Shown here one piece after another: positions 11,416 through 21,077 of a DNA stretch of 28,627 nt. The notes below the pieces were generated by a model. The model worked only from the letters and a program-made list of their open reading frames with translations, did not search any database and was not told where the DNA came from. This DNA comes from JAWLBW01 sp041687475. Lineage in GTDB: Bacteria > J088 > JAWLBW01. Both the position numbers and the translations under genes were made by a program. Position 1 is the first letter of the stretch. Every line of letters starts with the position of its first letter. The DNA lies in NCBI GenBank assembly GCA_041687475.1, contig JAWLBW010000017.1, forward strand, positions 1-28,627. Direction: 5' to 3'.

Positions 11416-12126
11416 GTGCAGTTTCTCGATTACACCTGCCCGACGCCGGCCGAAAACCTGGCACTCGACGAAGCGTTGCTCGACCACGCCGAACATCACG
11501 ACGGCCCCGAAGTGCTGCGCGTGTGGGAAAGCGCCCGGCCGTTTCTTGTCCTGGGCCTCTCGTGCAAGGTCGCAGAAGACGTGCACGTCGAGGCCTGTCT
11601 TCGTGACGGATTGCCGGTGCTCCGCCGCCGCAGCGGGGGCGGCACCGTGCTGCAGGGCCCCGGCAGCCTGAGCTATGCTCTCGTACTCCGCGTCTCGCGC
11701 GATCCCGATCTGGCAAGCATCGGCGGCACCAATCGCTGGGTGCTCGAACGCGTACGCCAAGCGCTGCTTCCCCTGACTGGGGGAATCGAGATGCGCGGCA
11801 TCAGCGATCTGGCCATCGCGGGTCGCAAGATTTCGGGAAACGCCCAACGCCGAAAGCGCGAGTGGATTCTCTTTCACGGCACCCTTTTGCACGCCTTCGA
11901 TGTCGAACAGGTCGAAAGGTACCAACGGCTCCCCCCCCGGCGTCCCGAATATCGCGGCGAGCGTGCACACCGCGACTTTCTCCGAACGCTTACGGCATCG
12001 CCGTTCGACATACGTTCGGCCCTTCGCCGTGCCTTCGACGCGCAGACCGACTTCGGCCACGCCGAGGCGCTGCGCACCACCGAGTTGGCCGAACGCTACA
12101 CCGATCTGCTGACCGAGCTCCGGTAA
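11416..12126 (+). CDS. Lipoate-protein ligase A family protein
   Basis: This 236-residue member of the biotin/lipoate A/B ligase fold attaches lipoate or octanoate to lipoyl domains. The N-terminal PTPAENLALDEALL is family-typical, as are RRRSGGGTV (about residues 72-80) and GRKISGNAQRR, whose Lys138 matches the catalytic Lys of LplA. It lacks the C-terminal accessory domain of E. coli LplA (338 residues), so it could be a two-part ligase lacking its partner, an octanoyltransferase of LipM type, or a lipoyl-relay enzyme. Its position directly after aceE-aceF-lpdA suggests that AceF Lys42 is a target. The start is GTG 11416, supported by homology only; no ribosome site precedes it closely. Confidence 0.85.
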   Translation: MQFLDYTCPTPAENLALDEALLDHAEHHDGPEVLRVWESARPFLVLGLSCKVAEDVHVEACLRDGLPVLRRRSGGGTVLQGPGSLSYALVLRVSRDPDLASIGGTNRWVLERVRQALLPLTGGIEMRGISDLAIAGRKISGNAQRRKREWILFHGTLLHAFDVEQVERYQRLPPRRPEYRGERAHRDFLRTLTASPFDIRSALRRAFDAQTDFGHAEALRTTELAERYTDLLTELR

Positions 12127-12192
12127 GCGGTCGCTTCACGCCGCATGAAAGATGACGCGGCAATAGGTTCGGATGTATCGGTGACGGTACGA

Positions 12193-12230
12193 GATCGAGG
12201 GAAGATGAATGGATCGAGGAAAGATGAATG
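12193..12230. repeat. 19-bp tandem duplication, two copies
   Basis: GATCGAGGGAAGATGAATG (12193-12211) is followed immediately by a second copy with one change, G to A (12212-12230). It lies in the 113-base gap between the convergent ends of lplA and the amidotransferase gene. No coding or terminator role is evident. Confidence 0.85.
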
Positions 12231-12239
12231 AGTCTCCGC

Positions 12240-12971
12240 TCAAACCGAGGCCCTGATCAACGCAGCATAAATGGCGTCGTGACGCGGTTCGTGAACGGCC
12301 ACCGCCTCGGGATGCCATTGCACGCCGAGCAGGAACAAATCGCCCTCGCCTTCGATGGCTTCGATTACGCCGTCGGGCGCCCGGGCCGCTATCCGCAAGC
12401 CCTGCCCCGGCTCGCGCACGGCCTGATGATGGGTCGAGTTCACCGGTAAGGGCCGGGGCCCCACCAGGCCCGCAAGCCGGCTTTCCGGCGCGACGTCGAC
12501 CATGTGCGTGGGAACATCCTTCGGCGGCGGCTGCTCGTGTGAAGGCAGTCCCAAATCGGCGGGAATGTCCTGCCAGAGGCTTCCCCCCAGAACCACGTTC
12601 AGCAGCTGCATGCCTCCGCAGAGGCCGAGCAACGGTTTCCCACGCGCCAACGCCCGCTTGCAGAGCTCCCATTCGAAGGCCGTGCGCTCGGGCTTCTCGG
12701 GTCCGCCGGCCTTGCTCGCGGCTTCCCCGTAAAGTTCGGCAGGAATATCGAAGGCGCCGCCGGTTATGACCACGCCGTCGCACAGATCGAGCAGCCCGTC
12801 GACGCCGGCGATTCCGGCGGCATAGGGCAGCCCAATGGGAAGCCCACCGGCCCGTTCGACAGCTGCGGCGTAAGCCATCGGAAGCTCGTAACGGCGCTCT
12901 TCGGCATGCAGGTCCAGCGTGAGACCGATTATCGGCAGGCGTGACAATCTCTTTCTCTCCCAAGCAGTCAT
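12240..12971 (-). CDS. Class I glutamine amidotransferase-like hydrolase (PuuD / peptidase C26 family)
   Basis: This 243-residue cytoplasmic hydrolase resembles gamma-glutamyl-GABA hydrolase of putrescine degradation. The nucleophile is Cys118 in LLGLCGGMQ, and the catalytic His220 and Glu222 lie in GVQWHPE. The N-terminal PIIGLTLD and the NSTHHQAV segment are characteristic of the PuuD branch. ATG 12971 is chosen because conservation begins about 12 residues later; an in-frame upstream start at 13013 would add 14 residues. No other putrescine genes (puuA, puuB, puuC) are nearby, so the substrate could be another gamma-glutamyl compound. It is divergent from the gene at 13089 across a 117-base region with phased repeats. 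Confidence 0.87.
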   Translation of the reverse strand: MTAWERKRLSRLPIIGLTLDLHAEERRYELPMAYAAAVERAGGLPIGLPYAAGIAGVDGLLDLCDGVVITGGAFDIPAELYGEAASKAGGPEKPERTAFEWELCKRALARGKPLLGLCGGMQLLNVVLGGSLWQDIPADLGLPSHEQPPPKDVPTHMVDVAPESRLAGLVGPRPLPVNSTHHQAVREPGQGLRIAARAPDGVIEAIEGEGDLFLLGVQWHPEAVAVHEPRHDAIYAALIRASV

Positions 12972-13039
12972 TGTAAGCCTGATTGCCGTCGGCTTTCGGG
13001 CCGGCGCAGGCAAATCGGCCCGGCTCGGTCGTGCTTATG

Positions 13040-13069
13040 CGAAAGGGACCGAAAACGTCCGAAAAGCGC
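13040..13069. repeat. Three 10-bp phased CGAAA repeats in a divergent promoter region
   Basis: The core CGAAA recurs exactly every 10 bases at 13040, 13050 and 13060 (CGAAAGGGAC, CGAAAACGTC, CGAAAAGCGC). The A-runs are therefore on the same face of the helix, roughly 25-50 bases upstream of the expected start of the gene at 13089 and within the upstream region of the divergent amidotransferase gene. Phased A-tracts can bend DNA; a repeated binding site is the alternative. Confidence 0.7.
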
Positions 13070-13072
13070 TTC

Positions 13073-13081
13073 TGCTATACT
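13073..13081 (+). promoter_or_regulatory. Extended -10 promoter of the gene at 13089
   Basis: TGCTATACT has both the TG of an extended -10 and a TATACT hexamer (5 of 6 matches). It ends 7 bases before the ATG, so transcription would start at or next to the start codon. No -35 hexamer is recognisable; the phased A-tracts occupy that region. Confidence 0.6.
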
Positions 13082-13088
13082 ATTTTCC

Positions 13089-13748
13089 ATGCACCCGCTC
13101 AACCCCGATGCCGGAGCCGTACCCATCACCACCGACCCAGGCGAACTGGCTATTGCGGTTCGGGCCGGCGACGTCATCTGGCGGCTGTTTCCCTACATTC
13201 GCCGCCGATACGGTAAACGCGGGCGTCGTTTCGGCCACAGCGACGTGGCCTGGCTTTTCACGCTGCTCGATCGCGAACCCCGCGAACGCCTCGAGCAGAT
13301 GTTCTGGCTGAGTGATGTACTGAGCTGGCGTGGCATGCCGAGCGTGCTGCTCGAGCGACAACTCGATCTGCTGGCACGGATTTCGGCGAAACGGCTGGGC
13401 GCACCTCGGTATCGGATTTTCGTCGAAATGGCCGAAGAGCTGCGCGCACGTCGCCGACTCGTTTTCTCAGACACCTCCTTCGACGATCTGTCGACCGGCT
13501 TTGTCCTTCGTGTGGGCGACGGCCCCTCACCTTTCACCCTCAGCTACGGCGCCTTACTCACTTCGGCGGTGGCCGATGCACAACTGGGCGCCGAGGGGGC
13601 GGTCGACGCCATTACGGCCTGGTTGCTCGACCCTGCCCATTCCGCCCCAAACTGGCGCCGCGCCGTCTCGGAATCGGTAGACGAGGCTCGTTCGAAGGCC
13701 CGGAAGGTCTCTCGACGGCATCAGGAAAAGCTTCGCGGCGCCCTGTGA
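13089..13748 (+). CDS. Unrecognised 219-residue protein, possibly translated from a leaderless mRNA
   Basis: I do not recognise this family. The protein looks soluble and mainly helical, rich in Arg, Glu and Leu, without a signal peptide or membrane span. Notable patches are WRLFPYIRRRYGKRG near residue 35, MFWLSDVLSWRG near 75 and a strongly basic C-terminus (KARKVSRRHQEKLRGAL) that could contact nucleic acid. Codon use resembles its neighbours, and the frame is the only sizeable one on this strand there. There is no Shine-Dalgarno sequence; an extended -10 ends 7 bases before the ATG. It converges with manC, 54 bases away, and no terminator is visible in that gap. Confidence 0.75.
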   Translation: MHPLNPDAGAVPITTDPGELAIAVRAGDVIWRLFPYIRRRYGKRGRRFGHSDVAWLFTLLDREPRERLEQMFWLSDVLSWRGMPSVLLERQLDLLARISAKRLGAPRYRIFVEMAEELRARRRLVFSDTSFDDLSTGFVLRVGDGPSPFTLSYGALLTSAVADAQLGAEGAVDAITAWLLDPAHSAPNWRRAVSESVDEARSKARKVSRRHQEKLRGAL

Positions 13749-13802
13749 ACGCTCCTTCTCCCCGCAGCGGGAATTACGCTCGCCATAACCGTCGGCCCGG
13801 CA

Positions 13803-15194
13803 TCAGGCGGCTTTCGACTCGGCCCGCCCGTAGCGGTCGGTAAGACGTACGACATCGTCGAGATGCGGGGTGCTGACCTCGAGTACGTCACAGTCGGTAA
13901 GCGCTTCCATCTGGTGAACAAGTCGTGTCTCGATGCGGAAACTCTCGCCCGGGCGCATGACTTTTTCTTCCAGCCGGGCAGGATCGGGGCCGAAGCGAAA
14001 CAACAACTCGCCGCGCAGCACGTGAATGGTTTCATCCTTGATGCGGTGGTACTGTACGCTCAGGCTCTCGCCGGCCTTGATGCTCAGGGTTTTCCCGACA
14101 TAAAGCTCGCTATCGGCCCAGATGAGTTCCTGCCCCCAGGGCTTCGGTACGACGCGGGGCGTTTTTGCGGCAATAGAACGACGCAGGCGGCTCTTCATCT
14201 CGCGGGCGACGGCGCCCACCTGTTGCCCCCGGCCCTTCTTCATGACCAGCAGCCCCTCGTCGGTGTCGACCACCGTAATTTCATCGACCCCCACAATGGC
14301 GACCGGACGCCGCGCATAGACATCGACGTCATGGGTATCGACGACCAGCGCCTCGGAACGCCGACCCGACTCGCGCCACTGTTCGGCCACGGCGTCCCAG
14401 GTGCCGACGTCGCTCCAGGCGAAGTACGCCGGTATCATACGCACGTTATCGGCTTTTTCGAGCAGGGCGTAATCGACGGAAATGTCGGGCAGTTCGGCAA
14501 AGCGGGCGTGCAGCTCTTCCCAAGGCCGCGTGCAAAGGGGCCCCAGGTCGCCCGCATGGGTCTGCAGGCCGGCCAGCACGGTGCCCGCCTTCCAGACGAA
14601 GATACCGCTGTTCCAGTAATAGTTGCCGTCGGCCAGATATGACCGGGCGCGCTCGGCGTCGGGTTTTTCGACGAAGGCACGTACTTCGGCGACCCCCTCG
14701 GCATCGGGGGCGTGAATGTACCCGTAGCCGGTTTCGGGCCCCGTCGGCTTCATGCCCAGGGTAACGAGCACGTCTTCGGCTGCCGCATCGAGCGCCGCTC
14801 CCAGTGCGACGCGAAACCCCTCACGATCGCCGATGTGATGGTCGGCCGGCAGTACGACCATGCGCGTGTCGGCGCCGAAGCGATCGCGTACCCAGGCGGC
14901 AGCCAGGGCCACGGCCGGGGCCGTATTCCGCCCGCAGGGTTCGCTCAGAATGGTGGCGTCTTCGTCGGCGATGCCCAGCTCGCGAATCTGCGTGCGCGTT
15001 TCGAGACGCAGGGCCTCGGCGGTTACGACCACAAGGTGCTCGCGCCGCAACCCGCGAACCCGCTCGATGGTTTCCTGCATCAGCGTTCGGTTACCGAACA
15101 GACGCAGAAACTGTTTGGGTGTGCCCTGATTGCTGAGCGGCCAGAGGCGGGTGCCCGAACCGCCGGCCAATATGACGGGTACGATACTGCTCAT
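13803..15194 (-). CDS. manC: Mannose-1-phosphate guanylyltransferase / mannose-6-phosphate isomerase (bifunctional type)
   Basis: This enzyme makes GDP-mannose from mannose-1-phosphate and GTP; the C-terminal cupin can isomerise fructose-6-phosphate and mannose-6-phosphate. It has 463 residues. The nucleotide-binding loop GGSGTRLWPLS is at residues 11-21, TPKQFL follows, and FVEKPDAERA and NSGIFVW lie mid-protein. The cupin begins near PKPWGQE. The usual metal-site string QMHHHRAEH is replaced by QYHRIKDET, which keeps Gln, the first His and Glu at the same spacing but loses the His-His-Arg stretch, so isomerase activity is less certain than transferase activity. The start is ATG 15194 with GAGGA upstream. 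It follows fcl after 89 bases; together they supply GDP-sugars for surface polysaccharide. Confidence 0.92.
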   Translation of the reverse strand: MSSIVPVILAGGSGTRLWPLSNQGTPKQFLRLFGNRTLMQETIERVRGLRREHLVVVTAEALRLETRTQIRELGIADEDATILSEPCGRNTAPAVALAAAWVRDRFGADTRMVVLPADHHIGDREGFRVALGAALDAAAEDVLVTLGMKPTGPETGYGYIHAPDAEGVAEVRAFVEKPDAERARSYLADGNYYWNSGIFVWKAGTVLAGLQTHAGDLGPLCTRPWEELHARFAELPDISVDYALLEKADNVRMIPAYFAWSDVGTWDAVAEQWRESGRRSEALVVDTHDVDVYARRPVAIVGVDEITVVDTDEGLLVMKKGRGQQVGAVAREMKSRLRRSIAAKTPRVVPKPWGQELIWADSELYVGKTLSIKAGESLSVQYHRIKDETIHVLRGELLFRFGPDPARLEEKVMRPGESFRIETRLVHQMEALTDCDVLEVSTPHLDDVVRLTDRYGRAESKAA

Positions 15195-15283
15195 GCTTCC
15201 TCTTGCAGGTCAGATTTTCTTCGTCTCTGTCGACGGCCCCTGTTCTCGCCCTCGAAGGAGACCGTAAACCCTCAACGCCGACG

Positions 15284-16246
15284 TCACGACGCCAGGCGCA
15301 CCTTGGCGTCGCCCAGAATCGCGTCGCGGAACCAGGCGTAGGTGTGCCTGATGCCTTCTTCGAGCCTGATGCGGTGGCGCCAACCCGATGCGTGAAGCCG
15401 GTCGACGTTGAGCAGCTTTCGCGGCGTGCCGTCGGGCTTCGAGGTGTCCCACTCAATCGGGCCCGTGTGACCGACTACCCGCTGCACGATTTCGGCGAGT
15501 TCGCGAATGGAAATGTCNNNNNNNNNNGTACCCAGGTTCACCGGTTCGTCGCCGTCGTAATGCTCCATCAGGTGAATGCAGGCCTCGGCCATATCGTCGC
15601 AGTGCAGAAACTCACGCCGCGGCGCCCCGGTGCCCCAGAGCCTGACGGGCCGGGCCGGAAGGGCTTCGTGAAACTTGCGGATCATTGCCGGAAGCACGTG
15701 GCTGTTGTTCAGGTCGAAGTTATCGCCCGGACCATAGAGATTGGTGGGCATGCCCGAGATGAAGCGCGTACCGTACTGCCGGTTATAGCTCTGGCACATA
15801 CGGATGCCGGCGATTTTGGCGATGGCGTAGGGTTCGTTTGTTTTTTCGAGCGGCCCGGTCAGCAGCTGGTCTTCGTGAATGGGCTGCGAAGTCTCTCGGG
15901 GGTAGATACAGGAAGACCCGAGAAACAGCAGCTTTTCGACGCCAAAGCGCCGGGCTGCATCGATGACGTGGGTCTGAATCTGCAGGTTGTCTCGAATGAA
16001 GTCGGCCGGAAAGCTATTGTTGGCGTGAATGCCGCCGACCCTGGCTGCCGCGAGAAACACGAAGGCCGGACGCTCGGTTCGAAAGAAGGCGTCGACGGCG
16101 GCGGCGTTGCGCAGGTCGAGTTCGCGCGAGGTGCGGGTAATGAGATGATCGTGCCCTCGCTTTTCAAGGGAACGAAGAATTGCCGAACCCACGAGGCCCC
16201 GATGGCCCGCGACGTAGATAGGCGAATCCGAGTGCAATGTCGGCAT
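15284..16246 (-). CDS. fcl: GDP-L-fucose synthase (contains a 10-N assembly gap)
   Basis: This NADPH-dependent epimerase/reductase converts GDP-4-keto-6-deoxymannose to GDP-L-fucose. It is a short-chain dehydrogenase-type protein with a near N-terminal nucleotide loop (GHRGLVGSA), LAAARVGGI, Ser of GSSCIYP, and the Tyr-x3-Lys pair in EPYAIAKI. The frame runs across 10 N at 15518-15527, after VNLG and before DISIREL. A codon beginning ac just before the gap must be Thr. The start is ATG 16246 with GGGAGGGG upstream. No GDP-mannose 4,6-dehydratase (gmd) is in the window, so its substrate must be made elsewhere. A related GDP-sugar epimerase/reductase is the alternative, but the motifs fit fucose synthase well. 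Confidence 0.92.
   Translation of the reverse strand: MPTLHSDSPIYVAGHRGLVGSAILRSLEKRGHDHLITRTSRELDLRNAAAVDAFFRTERPAFVFLAAARVGGIHANNSFPADFIRDNLQIQTHVIDAARRFGVEKLLFLGSSCIYPRETSQPIHEDQLLTGPLEKTNEPYAIAKIAGIRMCQSYNRQYGTRFISGMPTNLYGPGDNFDLNNSHVLPAMIRKFHEALPARPVRLWGTGAPRREFLHCDDMAEACIHLMEHYDGDEPVNLGXXXXDISIRELAEIVQRVVGHTGPIEWDTSKPDGTPRKLLNVDRLHASGWRHRIRLEEGIRHTYAWFRDAILGDAKVRLAS
15518..15527. other. Assembly gap of 10 undetermined bases inside fcl
   Basis: Ten consecutive n. The fcl frame is consistent on both sides, but related enzymes have Thr, two residues and Asp here (pattern VGTGVD), whereas a 10-base gap gives Thr, three residues and Asp. The true length may be 7, with 10 being a placeholder. 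Confidence 0.98.
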
Positions 16247-16314
16247 GCTGTACCCCTCCCCAAGTCCCGTGTTGCATGAACAACAGCCTTCGCCGAGGCC
16301 GTCTTCTATCCTTC

Positions 16315-16320
16315 ACTCTA
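16315..16320 (-). promoter_or_regulatory. Possible extended -10 element of the fcl-manC operon
   Basis: On the minus strand TGCTAGAGT gives a TG-extended -10 about 70 bases before the fcl ATG. No -35 is recognisable; that position is occupied by the inverted repeat at 16324-16359. Confidence 0.35.
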
Positions 16321-16323
16321 GCA

Positions 16324-16359
16324 TGCAGGGGGGCGACTTCCGGCTCCGCCGGCCCTGCA
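16324..16359. repeat. Nested inverted repeat upstream of fcl (operator-like)
   Basis: TGCAGGG (16324-16330) pairs with CCCTGCA (16353-16359). Inside lies a second palindrome, CCGGC-tcc-GCCGG (16340-16352). A further TGCAGGG copy follows at 16374-16380. The repeat lies just upstream of the candidate -10 of fcl, where a regulator could bind, and has no T-run to be a terminator. Confidence 0.6.
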
Positions 16360-16413
16360 TACGTCGATGCGGTTGCAGGGTACTTGACAGATTTCGGAAC
16401 CGGTTCACAAGCG

Positions 16414-16438
16414 AAAGGGGCGCCGAAGGCGCCCCTTT
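16414..16438 (-). terminator. Hairpin terminator after greA
   Basis: A perfect 11-bp stem (AAAGGGGCGCC / GGCGCCCCTTT) with a three-base loop begins 30 bases beyond the greA stop. Read on the minus strand the U-tract is short (TTT, then CGCTT), so termination may be partial, but stem strength and position support the role. Confidence 0.65.
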
Positions 16439-16468
16439 GTCGAGACCGAATCGATTTCCTGGCGCGCC

Positions 16469-16954
16469 TCAGTCGATTTCGACGTACTCGATGGCGACGA
16501 TGTCGTATTCACGGCGCCCGGCGGGCGTCTGCACGACCACCGTATCATCGAGGTTCTTGCCGATGAGGGCACGCGCAATGGGCGAAGTAATGCTGATGCG
16601 CCCGCGGTTCACATCGGCTTCGTCTTCGCCGACAATCTGGTATACCGCTTCCTTGCCGTCTTCGGCGTCTTCGAGCGTTACCTTTGCGCCGAACACCACC
16701 TTTTCGCTGCCCACGTACTGCAACGGATCGATGACTTCGGCCAGGGAGATGCGGGCTCCCACATATTTGATGCGACCCTCGAGCAGGCTCTGCTCGTTCT
16801 TCGCTGCGTCGTACTCGGCATTTTCCGAGAGATCGCCGTGCGCGCGCGCTTCGGCAATGGCCTGGATCACGCGGGGACGCTCGACCGACTTCAAACGCTT
16901 GAGCTCTTCCTTGAGTTTTTCCAGTCCGTTGGGGCTAATCGGTACACGCTGCAT
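16469..16954 (-). CDS. greA: Transcription elongation factor GreA
   Basis: This factor rescues backtracked RNA polymerase by stimulating cleavage of the nascent RNA through the secondary channel. The 161-residue length is standard. The N-terminal coiled coil carries the tip motif GDLSENAEY with the acidic residues Asp41 and Glu44; the C-terminal FKBP-like domain contains SPIARALIGK and ends EYDIVAIEY. ATG 16954 (MQRVPIS) is chosen from family N-termini; the frame extends to 16981 but nothing supports that start. It follows carB, as in many proteobacteria, but the strong terminator between them indicates separate transcription. I could not identify its promoter with confidence. Confidence 0.96.
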   Translation of the reverse strand: MQRVPISPNGLEKLKEELKRLKSVERPRVIQAIAEARAHGDLSENAEYDAAKNEQSLLEGRIKYVGARISLAEVIDPLQYVGSEKVVFGAKVTLEDAEDGKEAVYQIVGEDEADVNRGRISITSPIARALIGKNLDDTVVVQTPAGRREYDIVAIEYVEID

Positions 16955-17010
16955 AATCGCTATCGCTCCAGTGCACGGCACTTACCGCGCATCCGGGAAA
17001 TCAGATGGGT

Positions 17011-17043
17011 ATAAAAAGAAACCGGCCGGGCAGCGCCCGGCCG
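17011..17043 (-). terminator. Intrinsic terminator of the pyr-car operon (after carB)
   Basis: On the minus strand, CGGCCGGGC and GCCCGGCCG form a 9-bp stem with a three-base loop (17043-17023), followed by GGTTTCTTTTTAT. It starts 35 bases after the carB stop. The strong GC stem and U-rich tail make it a confident terminator that separates carB from greA. Confidence 0.88.
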
Positions 17044-17078
17044 ATTCAACCGTTTCATCGATGATCTTAGCGCGCCGG

Positions 17079-20375
<3,297 letters not shown>

Positions 20376-20444
20376 TTCTCTACCTGTTGGTGCAAAACCG
20401 TTACATTCCGGGCGACTGTGCGCCCCTGAGTTTCTTTCGCGGCC

Positions 20445-21077
20445 TCAGGCGGCCGCACTCTCGAGCAACTCGAGGTAAATCGTCTTGGCATCGACGTGGC
20501 GATACCGCTGTGCTTTGAGCTGAAGAGCCCCGGCCTGGAACACGAACGGAATCCAGGCTTCGACCAGCTTCGCCTTGCGCAGGGCTTTCGCCCGTTTGCG
20601 AATGTACCGGCCGCAGGTCTTCATGTGGTAAACGTTGGTATGCGTCAGCCGGAATCCGCCCTCCCAGGGCACGAGCCGGAGCTCGGCCACGCCCTTGGTC
20701 TCGTAGCCGGCCGTCACATCCATGTCGACCCGGTAGGTCTTTTCCGTCCACAGATCCTTGACCGACATACCCCCATCGACAAGGCGCAGAATCTGAAACA
20801 GACGGTGCAGCTGGTCGCGGAAAGGCAGGAAGGCCTGTTTGTCTGCGGCGGCAATCTGCGGATCGGCCATGAACCCTTCGTAGGGCGTCAGACCGTCGGC
20901 CATGGGCCGGTCGAAGATGTACCATTCGACAAAGTTCTGCAGACGGCTTTCGTAGGACGGCTCGTCGAGAAACGGCTCGCCCGCCACGCGGAAATAGTTG
21001 CTCCGCGCGGCTTCGAGTTCACCGCCCCGCAGCTGCGACACGCGCTGCACAAGCTCATCGAGAACCGATTCGAACAT
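20445..21077 (-). CDS. Uncharacterised 210-residue protein encoded between carA and carB
   Basis: I do not recognise a named family. The protein is soluble, with no signal or membrane span. Notable segments are FVEWYIFDRPMADGLTPYEGF (about 50-70, dense in aromatics), a central part reading LVDGGMSVKDLWTEKTYRVD that looks like beta strands, and a basic patch around RYIRKRAKALRKAK near residue 160. The carA stop TGA shares its last base with this ATG (21077), and a GTG one codon earlier gives a 4-base overlap, so translation is coupled to carA. It is in frame, full of sensible codons and clearly part of the operon. A link to carbamoyl phosphate or UMP synthesis is inferred from position alone. 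Confidence 0.85.
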   Translation of the reverse strand: MFESVLDELVQRVSQLRGGELEAARSNYFRVAGEPFLDEPSYESRLQNFVEWYIFDRPMADGLTPYEGFMADPQIAAADKQAFLPFRDQLHRLFQILRLVDGGMSVKDLWTEKTYRVDMDVTAGYETKGVAELRLVPWEGGFRLTHTNVYHMKTCGRYIRKRAKALRKAKLVEAWIPFVFQAGALQLKAQRYRHVDAKTIYLELLESAAA

